Assembly: GCA_021822495.1 (NCBI GenBank)
Contig: JAKAQO010000001.1
Coordinates: 62,001-126,000 of the forward strand
Reading direction: 5' to 3'
From: a bacterium
GTDB taxonomy: Bacteria; Elusimicrobiota; Elusimicrobia; UBA1565; UBA9628
DNA length: 64,000 bases
Part shown: positions 10,801 through 17,676 of the stretch, one piece after another
Position numbering within the stretch: the stretch's first letter is position 1
Layout of the letters: the number at the start of each line of letters is the position of its first letter
Translations under genes and position numbers: made by a program
The notes under the pieces: model-generated
Database searches by the model: none
Seen by the model: only the letters and a program-made list of their open reading frames with translations
Told to the model about the DNA's origin: nothing

Positions 10801-13800
10801 CATCGCCGTTAAATTGCCTTGATCAACCGTCGTCCCAGAGCCGTAAACCTGATTGGCCATGGCTTGATAGTAGGTCGAGAGAAGGTTCACCGTCCCCAAG
10901 GACTGCGGATCGTATTGACTAATTTTGAGATTGTAGAAATTGATTCCTTCCTGAAGAACGGACTGAAGGGAATTGAGCATCGCGATTTGATTGGCGTATA
11001 CCGTCGCAGTCGGGGGGCTGTTCCCGCCGGAATTGACGTAGGATTGGTCTTGTTTCAATTGCGCCTGGGCGCTGTTAAGAGCGGCGGTTGCATCGTTTAA
11101 GAATTTCTCGGCCTGGGGAATTTCGGTGGTCAGTTCCTGCTGGGAGCTTTGAACCGTCGAAAAAGAATAGAGAAAACGCGCGATGGAATAAGAAATGGAG
11201 GGAGAATTAGGGCTACTTCCGGCTGAGGGAGCCAAGAATTTTGCCGCATCCAAAGCCAAAAGGGCCAGTTGTTGAGCATTGGAAACCGTCGGAGACGGCT
11301 GATGACCGGTTTGAACCCCCAACCCTCCTCCGCCGCCAACACTAATGGATGAGGCCGAACCTGATTGATTCGCGATATTTTTAAGCTCGGAGGCTAGTCC
11401 CGTTAGCTGTTGACTATTGGTCACGGAGAGAGAATAAATTTGATTATAGCCCGCTTGATTGGCCTGGACATTGGTCGGGAGTTGATAAGACGACAGATTA
11501 TATTTTCCGCCCGATAAAGTTTGAATTTTCGTCAAAATCTGATTGAGTTGCGCGTCCTGATCGTTAATTTGCTGGACGCGCTGGTTCATTTCGGTGGTAT
11601 AGAGCGTAATTTTTTTCGGAAGGCTGTATGGTCCGCCGCCGGGATAATTGCTGTCTTTTAAATAATCCACGGTTTCATTTCCGTTAAAATTCGGATCTTT
11701 TCTCTCATTGACCTCGGTTAGATTCGTCGAAACCGTCTGTTGAAGATTGGTGAAGTTGGTCTGCCAGGACTGCAAACTCGCTAAACTCCCGGCAGTATTT
11801 CCAGAACTGCCGCCCAAGGAGATAAGCCCCCAGGGAATGGTCTTATCGTTGAGTTGCTGAGTTTGGGTAATGAGCGAATTTTCAGCCGTGAAAAGCTGCT
11901 GGTAAACTCCGTTGGGAGACACCTGCTGAATCGAAGATTCCTGGTAAGGAATCAGTGTGTTTTGCACGGCTCCTTGAATGGCGGTTAAAGGAGTAATAAT
12001 GTCGTTTTGAAGCAGGTTTTCCTTGCGATTAATGAGAGCCTGCACCGCGCTAGTCGGAGGATTGGCGTTCGCATTGGGATATTGCGCCACGAAAGATTGG
12101 TCAGCCCCGACATCGTTAATGATATCCTGCACCATATTAACCGCCTGCTTCATGGCCGACTGAGCCTGCGGCACGGTATTTTGAAGCGCGCCCTGAATAG
12201 TCGTGACCGTCGTCTGCGCTTCGCTTCCCTGAATGACCAACCAAGCCGCCTGCGGCAAAAGGGAAGCGATTTTGACTAAATCTAATGAAGCCTGAAAAGA
12301 TTGAGGCGTCCCGTTATTGGGAATCTGGGCGTTTTGAAGAGCTGTTCCATAATTTTGAACAGCCGTCTGAAGCTGCGTCAAGGTGAGCCCCGACAGCCGC
12401 GGCAAACTCGGTCCCCCCGCCTGGCTAATTTGATCCGCCATCTGATCCATTTGAGAGGTTAGGGAGTTAATCGAGCTTTGCGCCTGGCTTAAGGTTTGAT
12501 TCGCCTGAGCTTCCCAAACCGGCAAGGACTGGGGATAAGAGCGCCCAAACTCATCAGTCACCATCGTCTGATTGTTGGGGTCCAACATGGCTTGAACGGA
12601 GTTCAAATCCTTTTGGAAAGTTTGAAGCTGCCCTTCCCAATAAGCCTTGCGGGCGCTTAAAATATCGCTTAAAGTCATTGAATTTGATATAGCCGGGCCG
12701 CCTGGAACGTCTTTAATGATAATGGGCCAAGCCTGAGTGGGAGCCGTCTTAATTTCGCTGAGTCCATTCTGGGCCGACGCAAGATTAGTCTGAACCTCGG
12801 CTAGAATACTTTTAAATTCCTTGAGCGAAAATGCCGAGGGATTGTTGGGATTTCCATTCGTGCGCCATTGGGCCACCTGCCCCAGTTCCTGCAAACGCAG
12901 TTGGAACTTCGCCTCCAAAGCCTGGGCCTCGGAATCAAAACTTCCGCTTGCGACCCCTTCATGCGAGGCGATGGTCGCCATGACCGAAGGCAAAACGTTT
13001 TGGACGGAGGTAAAAACTTGGACCGCTGAAGAAGCTTCGCTAAAATCGGAGGCTAATTGATTTTGCTGGGTTTGATCGGCCTGGGTCTGCTGAGACACTT
13101 CCTGTTGCCACTGCGGAAGATTGGACTCCATCTGTTGCGCCGCCGCCTGGTTTTGTTGCGACAAGGCCTGGGACTGGTTGATTTGCTGGATATTGGCGTT
13201 TAAAAGACCTTCCATGCCGCCAATGGCGTTTTCCGCGGAATTAATCTCGCGAAGACCCAAGGCAAAATCCATCACCGCTGAGACTTGGGAAAGGCTCTGG
13301 ATGAAGTTCATCATGTCCTGCCCGTTGCGGCGATTATTAAGGGCCTGCTGACGGGCTTTCGCCACTACTTCGAGCACTTTTCTCGTCGCATCTCTCATCT
13401 TCATCTGGGCCGCGGAATTAGTCCTCAAAACGCGAATCTGCTTCACGAGTTTTTCGATTTTGTTTTGAGTTTCTAAATCGACCTGGGAAGCAGAATCCTT
13501 GGAATTTTTGTCATTAATCCCGAGCTTTTGATCCAGACCGCTCAAAACCGATTTCAACATCCCAGAGCGCAATTCCTTGTCCTCGGCATATCCAATCCGA
13601 TCTTCCGCGCTTCTGGGAGAAAGGTCATCTAATTTTTGTTTCAACTGGTGAAGACGCTTATCTGAATTCAAGGCCCGATGGCTCAAATCATGGCTTTCCG
13701 CGAGTTTTGAGCGAATGTAACGTTCATTTTGAATCTGTCTTAATTTGGCGAGCCGGGCTTTATAGGCCTTGATTTCAGCCGCGCTCAAAGGCCGGTTTTG

Positions 13801-15966
13801 GGATTTAAGCGCCGCTTCATCTTTTTGGACCGAGGCTAAATCTTTTTGAAGCTTTAATTCCTTGGCGCGCGCGGATTTCATCTCGTCTTTGAAATTTCCC
13901 GCCGATTTTCCAAGTTCTTTAAGACGCGCCTCCCTTTGCTCCGGGGTCTTCTTGTAAAGATCGGGATCAAACGGAATGGGTTTACTTGGGGAAGAGGCCG
14001 CCGCCGTTAAAGCCGCGGCGGAAGCCCCTGAAGTGCGGGCATTTAAGCCGTGCATCACGGCATCGGACAAATTAAATCCCAGGGCCGATTCGGCCTTGTA
14101 GAGAAGAACGTTTCCCCAGGTAATCGCTCCGCCGAAAGGAATCACGCTTTGGCCTTTCGGCGCCTCAAAGGCCGAAAAAAGACCGTGAAAACCGTGGAAA
14201 TCATGTCCCGTGACCGCGTGCCAGGCGGGAGTGAGTCCCGTGTCAATCTGCGTTCCGTAGGAAAGAATCCCTTGGATTTCAGAGCCCACGGTCAAAAGCC
14301 CCAGGAAGAATTTCAGGTCCTGCCAGATAAAAAATTTCCAGAACTGGCGGGCGAAAACAGCCGAGGCCAAGGTCTGAGACCAACTGACGGAATCCAGGGG
14401 ATGCTCGGCCTCAAGCCGCCTTCGATGCTGATCCAAGGATTGCGGCAAGGTAAAAATGGTCGAGAGAATAAAGGTGTTGAGAAGAGGTCCCACGACAAAA
14501 TCTTTCATCAGGGCCTGGGTGGCGGCGGCCACGACCGGAGCGAAAATTCCCCCCAAGAATGGAATTCCAGAAATAAAAACAGGAAGGCCGTTGGCGGCCG
14601 AAACCAAAATCGGCCCCATCACGGGAATAGACAGAAGACTCAAGTGAAGAATTGCGACGCCCGGAGCCAAAGCTCCTAGAATTCCCATCGCCACCGCCGA
14701 AGCAACAGCCATTAAGAGACGCCGCCTCAAAAACGCGAGAAGCGGCAAGGGAGCGATATGGCCGAAGATTCTGACCAGGCGGCCCGGTCCGGTCGCAAGT
14801 AAACGGGAAGCCCAGGTTTCGCCGTTTCCCGATACCGCGCTCTCGCGCAGCACGCGGCGGAAAAATTTCTCGGCATTCTGGGTTTCTAGGACCAATCCTC
14901 CTTCCGCGTCGGCCAAACTTAAGAAATCCTCGGTCGAATGAGCAAAGGTATAGCTGATGTTTTGCCGGAAATAGCCCAGGACGAAAATATCGAACAAGTG
15001 GTAGGGGAAACGGACAAAAAAGCCAAGCAGATGCTTCTGAATCTCGAAGGTTCTTTTCAGGCGGCCCTTCCATCCCGGCTCGTAATGCACATTCGCCAAT
15101 TTTTGAAACCCGATGTGGTATTTCTGCGCGTCAAAGTGCTGGAACCTTTGGGCGTTGAGTCTTTGAAGTCCCAGATAAACCGCGTCCCACTCGGCATGGG
15201 GAGAGTCTTCTTTAAGCCCGACTTTAGAAGCAAGCTCTATTACGCGCGCGCGCGTAATATGAAATTGACGAGAGATTTGATCAATGATCTGGGGGGTCTT
15301 GGCGTTTAAGGGCAGACGGGAAAGTTTTGAATCGTGTTTAAGCCCGACCACCTTTCGGTATCCAAGAATATTCTCATAAAAAATCGAAACGCCCGGAGGG
15401 CCCTTGGAAGATTCCGGCGGCAAAGCCATTCCAGGGTCGTTCGGCGGCCCTATCGGCGGACCGGCGTCTCCGATTCTCCCCGCGCCGTCAAACAGAGCCG
15501 CGTTGGCCCAGGAGGAAAACTCGGCCGAGTTAGAAGCTGTCTCCGGGTCTTGGCCTTTTTCCCCGGCATTTTGTAGGCCGAGGCCCTGAACCGGATTAAG
15601 GACTGAGTTAGGGACTGTCCCTAACTTACCCTGACTTTCGCCGGAATGAAGAGAGGAATTAGGGACAGGCCCTAGTTTATTTTCGTTACCCCGGCGAAAG
15701 CCGGGGTCCAGGTTCTCGCGATGAACTGGATTCCGGCTTTCGCCGGAATGACCAGAGAAAACGGGAGCTTCGGCTCCCAAGCTAGGCGCCGCCGAGGGCT
15801 CCAGCGACTGATCCGGAAGAGAGATGGGATTTCCCAACGAATCGGAAGCGTCTTCCTTGGGGGTCTCGGCGGCTAAAACCGCGTAAAAGCGGGTTCCTGG
15901 AGACAAAAGAATCAAGCTGAGAGCCAAAAATACGGAAAGAGGCTGCTTGATCTTTTTTTGAATCAT
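1840..15966 (-). CDS. Giant exported protein with TolC/OEP-like hairpin-helix repeats
   Basis: One uninterrupted frame of 4,708 codons. Residues 1-33 form a signal peptide. About 45-105 is a low-complexity linker containing translated repeat DNA. Hydrophobic, probably membrane-inserted helices lie at about 405-520, and long Gln/Lys/Glu-rich coiled coils at about 670-1860. A beta-rich segment spans about 1865-2270. From about 2237 the pattern resembles outer-membrane efflux (OEP/TolC) repeats: short beta hairpins near 2237-2272, 2535-2570, 2736-2776 and 3292-3318, each followed by long helices. Typical OEP endings are visible (YNIMAGKNPDSSTPF; LNVLMGRPPDSPL). More coiled coil follows, with a hydrophobic helix at about 4670-4695 and a basic tail, KKKKRGKNVL. 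The ATG overlaps the upstream stop (ATGA) with no Shine-Dalgarno, so translation is coupled. Giant genes are known from Omnitrophota. The OEP assignment comes from pattern reading only; function unknown. Confidence 0.85.
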   Translation of the reverse strand: MIQKKIKQPLSVFLALSLILLSPGTRFYAVLAAETPKEDASDSLGNPISLPDQSLEPSAAPSLGAEAPVFSGHSGESRNPVHRENLDPGFRRGNENKLGPVPNSSLHSGESQGKLGTVPNSVLNPVQGLGLQNAGEKGQDPETASNSAEFSSWANAALFDGAGRIGDAGPPIGPPNDPGMALPPESSKGPPGVSIFYENILGYRKVVGLKHDSKLSRLPLNAKTPQIIDQISRQFHITRARVIELASKVGLKEDSPHAEWDAVYLGLQRLNAQRFQHFDAQKYHIGFQKLANVHYEPGWKGRLKRTFEIQKHLLGFFVRFPYHLFDIFVLGYFRQNISYTFAHSTEDFLSLADAEGGLVLETQNAEKFFRRVLRESAVSGNGETWASRLLATGPGRLVRIFGHIAPLPLLAFLRRRLLMAVASAVAMGILGALAPGVAILHLSLLSIPVMGPILVSAANGLPVFISGIPFLGGIFAPVVAAATQALMKDFVVGPLLNTFILSTIFTLPQSLDQHRRRLEAEHPLDSVSWSQTLASAVFARQFWKFFIWQDLKFFLGLLTVGSEIQGILSYGTQIDTGLTPAWHAVTGHDFHGFHGLFSAFEAPKGQSVIPFGGAITWGNVLLYKAESALGFNLSDAVMHGLNARTSGASAAALTAAASSPSKPIPFDPDLYKKTPEQREARLKELGKSAGNFKDEMKSARAKELKLQKDLASVQKDEAALKSQNRPLSAAEIKAYKARLAKLRQIQNERYIRSKLAESHDLSHRALNSDKRLHQLKQKLDDLSPRSAEDRIGYAEDKELRSGMLKSVLSGLDQKLGINDKNSKDSASQVDLETQNKIEKLVKQIRVLRTNSAAQMKMRDATRKVLEVVAKARQQALNNRRNGQDMMNFIQSLSQVSAVMDFALGLREINSAENAIGGMEGLLNANIQQINQSQALSQQNQAAAQQMESNLPQWQQEVSQQTQADQTQQNQLASDFSEASSAVQVFTSVQNVLPSVMATIASHEGVASGSFDSEAQALEAKFQLRLQELGQVAQWRTNGNPNNPSAFSLKEFKSILAEVQTNLASAQNGLSEIKTAPTQAWPIIIKDVPGGPAISNSMTLSDILSARKAYWEGQLQTFQKDLNSVQAMLDPNNQTMVTDEFGRSYPQSLPVWEAQANQTLSQAQSSINSLTSQMDQMADQISQAGGPSLPRLSGLTLTQLQTAVQNYGTALQNAQIPNNGTPQSFQASLDLVKIASLLPQAAWLVIQGSEAQTTVTTIQGALQNTVPQAQSAMKQAVNMVQDIINDVGADQSFVAQYPNANANPPTSAVQALINRKENLLQNDIITPLTAIQGAVQNTLIPYQESSIQQVSPNGVYQQLFTAENSLITQTQQLNDKTIPWGLISLGGSSGNTAGSLASLQSWQTNFTNLQQTVSTNLTEVNERKDPNFNGNETVDYLKDSNYPGGGPYSLPKKITLYTTEMNQRVQQINDQDAQLNQILTKIQTLSGGKYNLSSYQLPTNVQANQAGYNQIYSLSVTNSQQLTGLASELKNIANQSGSASSISVGGGGGLGVQTGHQPSPTVSNAQQLALLALDAAKFLAPSAGSSPNSPSISYSIARFLYSFSTVQSSQQELTTEIPQAEKFLNDATAALNSAQAQLKQDQSYVNSGGNSPPTATVYANQIAMLNSLQSVLQEGINFYNLKISQYDPQSLGTVNLLSTYYQAMANQVYGSGTTVDQGNLTAMNSMMTALQNTMNSLNSTKAELLSWMGQLNSPYDSALRRTSDAISQIQDDTRKVLESNHKWTKLKEQLSRTDRILKADMDLVQDKQDQLTDLIKNLKDDGWDRLPNQIKKDVASLDLSDSGWGMGLNSSSGASALVIKKSSFPDFVHNILSNFTGGQNASSADIGSLGQSILANPQNISQLVPGAQVMNLGDSEDGFYLVYQTGFGVPYGLSSTNYVTLGNVAHALGSNLSVMAYDTYSPPETGGASNAPWGDKGVGVQVETLRKNDVNYFEAIIHHDILDVPPNMSFASQANESRLLLFDDYAVLLMNGKLYVGLSGFGDAAAQNSANQPYYYGANAKTSIQLTPIMSLDADQQALFAKDPRQFFETANLDFTGLDPSLNQTFDIAAHGASANFYETQLGPKINVAALLKQAGVVSKDDNNPFTVDLYYANYAGTYDITQQTLGTTILKGFTIHDDSGKPLVNITNTATGELGQQYNIAIDQLSVELPKNGIVFSAEGQMLGPADAYYAQIGKKLNEHSQVDIGYGSPFVGYNNRLSLMFNTSASLSQLWDDVTHSAAEDLNGGKALKDYQKQMTGFLKPQKGQKELKELQTVFAKDVGRRLIEQKIGTLDHDIKDLRSAGAILDNVKVVGDAGFVSGPVSNDPAELAATGGFMSGTETMMTLTKTQKELLDSKVVSLYKNGLLLQSRLVELTKDWEDNALQIVKARLAAERAGFLVSNASSVVEKEKADARLQEALEKLSEARVRYNIMAGKNPDSSTPFDNLNLADVQNLVKEIHSLLAAPDRLKKILASLDKTSLEDRIGEDRFNIMDWIPFVDQFTFGIGTQIQDLMAGQIFGVGGTLRLPFYDPSSKDKKKSYLFKKAADLKEMEDIHSQYRLLANNERREAEVWGQTSQEMTAGLSQTSHELEFALKAYRNGLISGDELRQAVNLWNLSSQATVNSQSRAATAGAWAEMDKVVAGKKTSAAPPISVSDLGGALQTAFQNSSLEALALHQEEFQALAKADNHVTQKFWINLMIGADLTATGTGFLPSFGFTGFPILPIPGARFQPQELKELQVKADRGQSAYYGALESKLQVETALQMYQDIVQAKAAQSIIAQMDEKVLPDLERQFSQAQASHDRARADKVQKEIFSAKLWRAQMVLTNDEAHSALNVLMGRPPDSPLSIDISPEKAYQQLQETLKGQNLVEAQKTIFAARVQVAKAYQKMVDRNLKVQDVSADPISLTARTIGRLISALSEEDSGRADKVMAARLRLLTEERQQGSFDSHLSTLRARSQVRLQIIDSEIQSLSAKGDPLSLAKVEELKGQKAVIEASLMSLGSDSSNPSHAALPASFAELRRRLIEGEEKVTRTPRLDSLPPIPAPGLDKAPAEMFMRYFYARQTLDETPINRGFLEPWIELRLKSKDTPAPDLIALAQLSQDKAERLDKIARERAAALADSELASFTENIRFINWIKSYSGKKVGDDWEKMFESAHQKAIAQTEEIWALLGLSRPVGQTAEDRLRLLSNLVPEFSAADSSGDLPRLVKKINSPEEKARIAQMLGLDAFGPNNEKDIFMNQIRANVLAQHMSYQGITPIAAFGIFRGTPIFGGFLEAPDPQEIERGLTNILSDSIREQLKAQGQFQKLELVLYTQMARVSGGMKEVQADSRLLTEAANDLKQKEWTANQNKDSLKAQQDLLEANKNLVHAWERLIRQSADLKSNFVSLVAELKALGQKENSAAPNLSLKNFSLGDQRALGDRGLPTPPSDKGLLSYWADRMEDPNFVLDQDQRLKSLGISQQMIDSVDSVARLYRTSIQDSKDATAEDFSSQERLRLLARNDARGKRNLLMFGLEALKTEVLKKDPQLTFLREDLERELSSSEEKRAEYSQAALDIRDAYWNAVAVSPKAEAAFKALQADHQELVLAKGALIDSYFSSPLKNDEFILRDELLDNYLKAQQVFDEDLIRTLDLKEVQGNVELMRTLDALYDARKSLNRQIDSKEAGRGILALDALIMLEKSRLFAERWEGRSEESINAAALKIEQLENKKADWLKNGAQLHPLYVQTQVDKNGQRLWAVNGWLTQEELSTRSNPQYQGADKIIERGGRYFLKSDTKVEFVPGLDAFERRKSEAQNGIKEDSRVIDLADRLSRYDFAEDGGKKGYSVQELFGPQGLLSQGKVLFFETHDPKDTGRLHYRLPALAAWARSPDHYEIYVYNGKAVLPSDKFETLESLKASSLKGDFSRVYLSQKGAADLADFFDYRRQAELRTGYAELKLAGYGFARNEKGEVSDIYLSQDDFNAARKAFSDADSGLKVAQLKLVKAQQLQAAAEKKEKEAAKAMLKGVRISNETLEKVKADIRAQNPRKDNESDQDYGQRLDKEIKKELAANHDYKEAQKRASVLSKKLNAARENLKLESALFTDAKKQVEDASIIKQHSKTWSLYRSRDLILGLDKQGTVLHAQASPTYGRSVLDDRLSPRSAAVYVRGPIYAAVMDSDGRLKEYYTNSSEMEKAAKSWTLKSRTIEGKKNVFDAKNKTLNPALRVSHYEVWVGREGQTQSQIHEEIAKVSDAVKKDIPRKQNESPEDYAMRIRPEIKTRLSKEGIDELPVLLNQRYLEQSAKNVSFHLPFKKYWGVMPWRWGSLMMEVPREIVGLPAEWAGRDPRFQHYLGRVAMYKTEGGETDHHGFFRKVAGALDVLNFLPDPVTPYYDLSQFPPDLRVGQTTLMPGESEASLSGRFKDKDVHFGAEFLARLLRYYQEDINAARLRTLAHFNGGVSEVVVNEMQGREKTYEESKKDGSVGEQSLAKALSDKELGLSPQAAGSGEIVFSGKPEDIWVNRAQKTVHIEAGAREYQSDYKEARGYVDQIEKDLPAKKSDLASLNQRKAEIERMRKENATLDSNAKAAADRLHEDVYGREIRVLTQQEIESRLKADRAREKSLARQISWWKGYIRRLQKLEPALAVSFIPHAAVSLKDRILSYAAKITLFFGSLAGILNALFKKKKRGKNVL
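15608..15624. repeat. Palindromic repeat in the giant gene's N-terminal linker
   Basis: TTAGGGACTGTCCCTAA, a perfect inverted repeat about one central base, read in frame as KLGTVPNS-type sequence. Confidence 0.75.
15632..15649. repeat. Half copy of the TTTCGCCGGAATGA repeat in the giant gene
   Basis: TGACTTTCGCCGGAATGA matches the right arm of the element at 15685-15752 and is translated as HSGESQ. Confidence 0.6.
15659..15675. repeat. Palindromic repeat in the giant gene's N-terminal linker
   Basis: TTAGGGACAGGCCCTAG is a slightly diverged copy of the same palindrome, translated as LGPVPNS. Confidence 0.7.
15685..15752. repeat. REP-like inverted element inside the giant gene
   Basis: Two inverted arms (CCCCGGCGAAAGCCGGGGTC and GGATTCCGGCTTTCGCCGG) separated by about 22 nt, each itself a small hairpin. 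This is the widespread REP-type sequence that appears in many bacterial proteins as SGESRNP...DPGFRRG. Here it is translated in frame in the disordered linker after the signal peptide. Confidence 0.8.
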
Positions 15967-17453
15967 GCGTAGACGAGAGAAAATCGGCGCGGCGAGTTGA
16001 CAGCCAGCGGGCCCTCCTTTTTACCGCTGGAATCCGGGCGTTTAAGCGCGCGATAGGTGATGAAAGAAAATAAGAACTGTAGGACGTTGGACGCCGCGAC
16101 CAGAATCAAATCAATATGCTTGGCCGGGTTTTGCCAAGCCTGAGTTCCTCCCCAAACGACAAAGCATGCGGCAATGAGGCAAAAAATCAGAACGAAACTC
16201 GGGGCGAAACTATTCGGCTTTTCTCCCCGCCGGATGGCCATCAAATCCGGAACAAACAAGGACAAATAGAAACCCTGGACTAAAATCTGAATTCCCGCGC
16301 TAATAAGAGGCAATGAAACCGGGGAGAAAGACGCAATGAGTGAGGGCATAAAAACCCCCAGGCCGAAATACATCCCAAAGCCCGCAGCAATGAGAAGAGG
16401 CGCCAAGGCCACGGTCATTTGAAGAGCACGGTCGGTCTTAAGCTCGCTCAACCATCTCCGAATCCACGACCCTTCTTGGGAAGGAACGTTGGGTTGCGTT
16501 TTTTCCTTGGGAAGAAATTTCGCCAACATAATTCCCACGGCCAAAACAGCGGAAACCGACAAACATTCCGAACCCCATAAGAATTTATCCGCCGCGGTCT
16601 GCGCCGGAGCGACAATGAGCCCCACCATGAGGTTCGCCGCAATCACCCCGTAAGTTCTCCAGTTATAGCTTCTCTTCTTGATGAGATCATGAAGTTCCGG
16701 AATCGCCATCACAAAACCCAAAGCCATGCTGACCCAATACGCCCCCCGCGCAAAAAGAGGCCAGGCCGCCGCCAAGAAGGCCAGGCTTCCATGGGTCGCC
16801 GGAGCGCTGTGAAGCGCCTCGGCATAGGCGGGGAGAGCCACCGCCGCTGAAACGCCCGCCGCCCCGACGGCTACCGAGGCTTTTCTAAGCCTCGATCGCA
16901 ACGAACCTGAAATCTTTCCGGCAACCACTTCTCCCGAGGGCAACGCGCGAGAAGAAGCGTTCTCTCCATCATAAAGCCGTCGAATCGCCTGTAAGCCGGA
17001 AGATACGCCCTGCTTAGACCCGAATACGCGAGAGCTCAGTCGACCTAAAATCGAATTTTTCGCCCGCGCCCCATTTTCCGGCCCCAAAGGCGTCGAGGAA
17101 GACAAAAGCTCTGATTGTTGTCTGGCTGGCAAATCCAGAGCGGATGAGGGGGTTACTTTCTTTTCGAGTTTCCCTACCGCCTTTTCTCGAAGAGCGGCCT
17201 TGGGAAGCGAAAGAGCCTCTGGCGCATTCAATAGAGTCGAACGAAGGGAATTGAGTTCCGTTTGGGAGACATCAGGTAACGACAGAGCTCCGGAATTTAA
17301 ACCTTGGGAAAGAGCGGGCACGGACTCAATTGAAGAATCCGTCTGTTGCCCGATATCCTTGGCCAACGCTTGATAAGCCTCACCGGGCCACAAAATCCCC
17401 ATGGAAAAGGCTAGACCCAAGGCGATCACGCGCTTAAATAACTTCTCTTTCAT
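15963..17453 (-). CDS. Polytopic membrane protein with signal peptide and two PQ-loop-like halves
   Basis: I place the start at ATG 17453 because AAAGGAAACC lies just upstream and the protein then begins with a good signal peptide (MKEKLFKRVIALGLAFSMG). The open frame itself extends further, to 17576. The 496-residue product has a polar Ser/Leu-rich region to about residue 200. Two similar membrane halves of about three helices follow. Each half carries a Pro-acidic motif before a basic loop (GFVMAIPELHDLIKKRSYN and LFVPDLMAIRRGEKPN). This recalls PQ-loop/SemiSWEET transporters with the Gln replaced by an acidic residue, a weak resemblance. It is the first gene of the giant-protein operon, and its stop overlaps the giant gene's start. 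Confidence 0.7.
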   Translation of the reverse strand: MKEKLFKRVIALGLAFSMGILWPGEAYQALAKDIGQQTDSSIESVPALSQGLNSGALSLPDVSQTELNSLRSTLLNAPEALSLPKAALREKAVGKLEKKVTPSSALDLPARQQSELLSSSTPLGPENGARAKNSILGRLSSRVFGSKQGVSSGLQAIRRLYDGENASSRALPSGEVVAGKISGSLRSRLRKASVAVGAAGVSAAVALPAYAEALHSAPATHGSLAFLAAAWPLFARGAYWVSMALGFVMAIPELHDLIKKRSYNWRTYGVIAANLMVGLIVAPAQTAADKFLWGSECLSVSAVLAVGIMLAKFLPKEKTQPNVPSQEGSWIRRWLSELKTDRALQMTVALAPLLIAAGFGMYFGLGVFMPSLIASFSPVSLPLISAGIQILVQGFYLSLFVPDLMAIRRGEKPNSFAPSFVLIFCLIAACFVVWGGTQAWQNPAKHIDLILVAASNVLQFLFSFITYRALKRPDSSGKKEGPLAVNSPRRFSLVYA

Positions 17454-17489
17454 GGTTTCCTTTTGAAACGAACACTGGAACCAACCATT

Positions 17490-17509
17490 TCCTCGCTTAA
17501 GCTCGGTCA
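17490..17509 (-). repeat. Copy of the ATGACYGAGCTTAAGCGAGG repeat
   Basis: On the minus strand this 20-mer differs at one base from the start of the small ORF at 62999-63018. It lies in the leader of the giant-protein operon, in frame with its first gene (MTELKRG), 36 nt before the chosen start. Confidence 0.6.
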
Positions 17510-17624
17510 TATTCTTAGGGTAAATCATTTTCAATTTAAAGACATGGGCCAAAGGTCCTAGAAAAGACCCCGCCAAAAGACCTAGACATTTTCGCCCTTT
17601 TTTGGGGATTTCGGCCCACGGGAT

Positions 17625-17654
17625 AGGTTAATGTCTGTTTAAAGCAAAGTCAAG
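17625..17654 (-). promoter_or_regulatory. Sigma-70-like promoter for the giant-protein operon
   Basis: On the minus strand TTGACT (17649-17654) and TAACCT (17625-17630) are separated by 18 bp. The pair sits in the only non-coding gap upstream of the operon's first gene, giving a leader of roughly 165 nt. Match to consensus is moderate, and no start-site data are available. Confidence 0.4.
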
Positions 17655-17676
17655 AGCTAATATCTTGGAAAAAATT

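Noticed and set aside
14050-14679. A 209-codon open frame on the plus strand inside the giant gene
   Set aside because: It is antisense to a continuous coding frame, its product is rich in Arg, Gly and Lys with no fold signal, and it has no ribosome-binding site. It reflects the base bias of the opposite strand.
1840-15966. That the giant gene is an assembly fusion or a row of separate genes
   Set aside because: The frame has no internal stop over 14 kb, signal and terminal anchor occur once each, and coiled-coil character continues across the possible joints. Read coverage was not available, so a local misassembly cannot be fully excluded.
17454-17576. The upstream extension of the first giant-operon gene
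   Set aside because: It would place 41 polar residues before a clear signal peptide, and the ribosome-binding site fits ATG 17453. The MTELKRG stretch within it is reported as a repeat instead.
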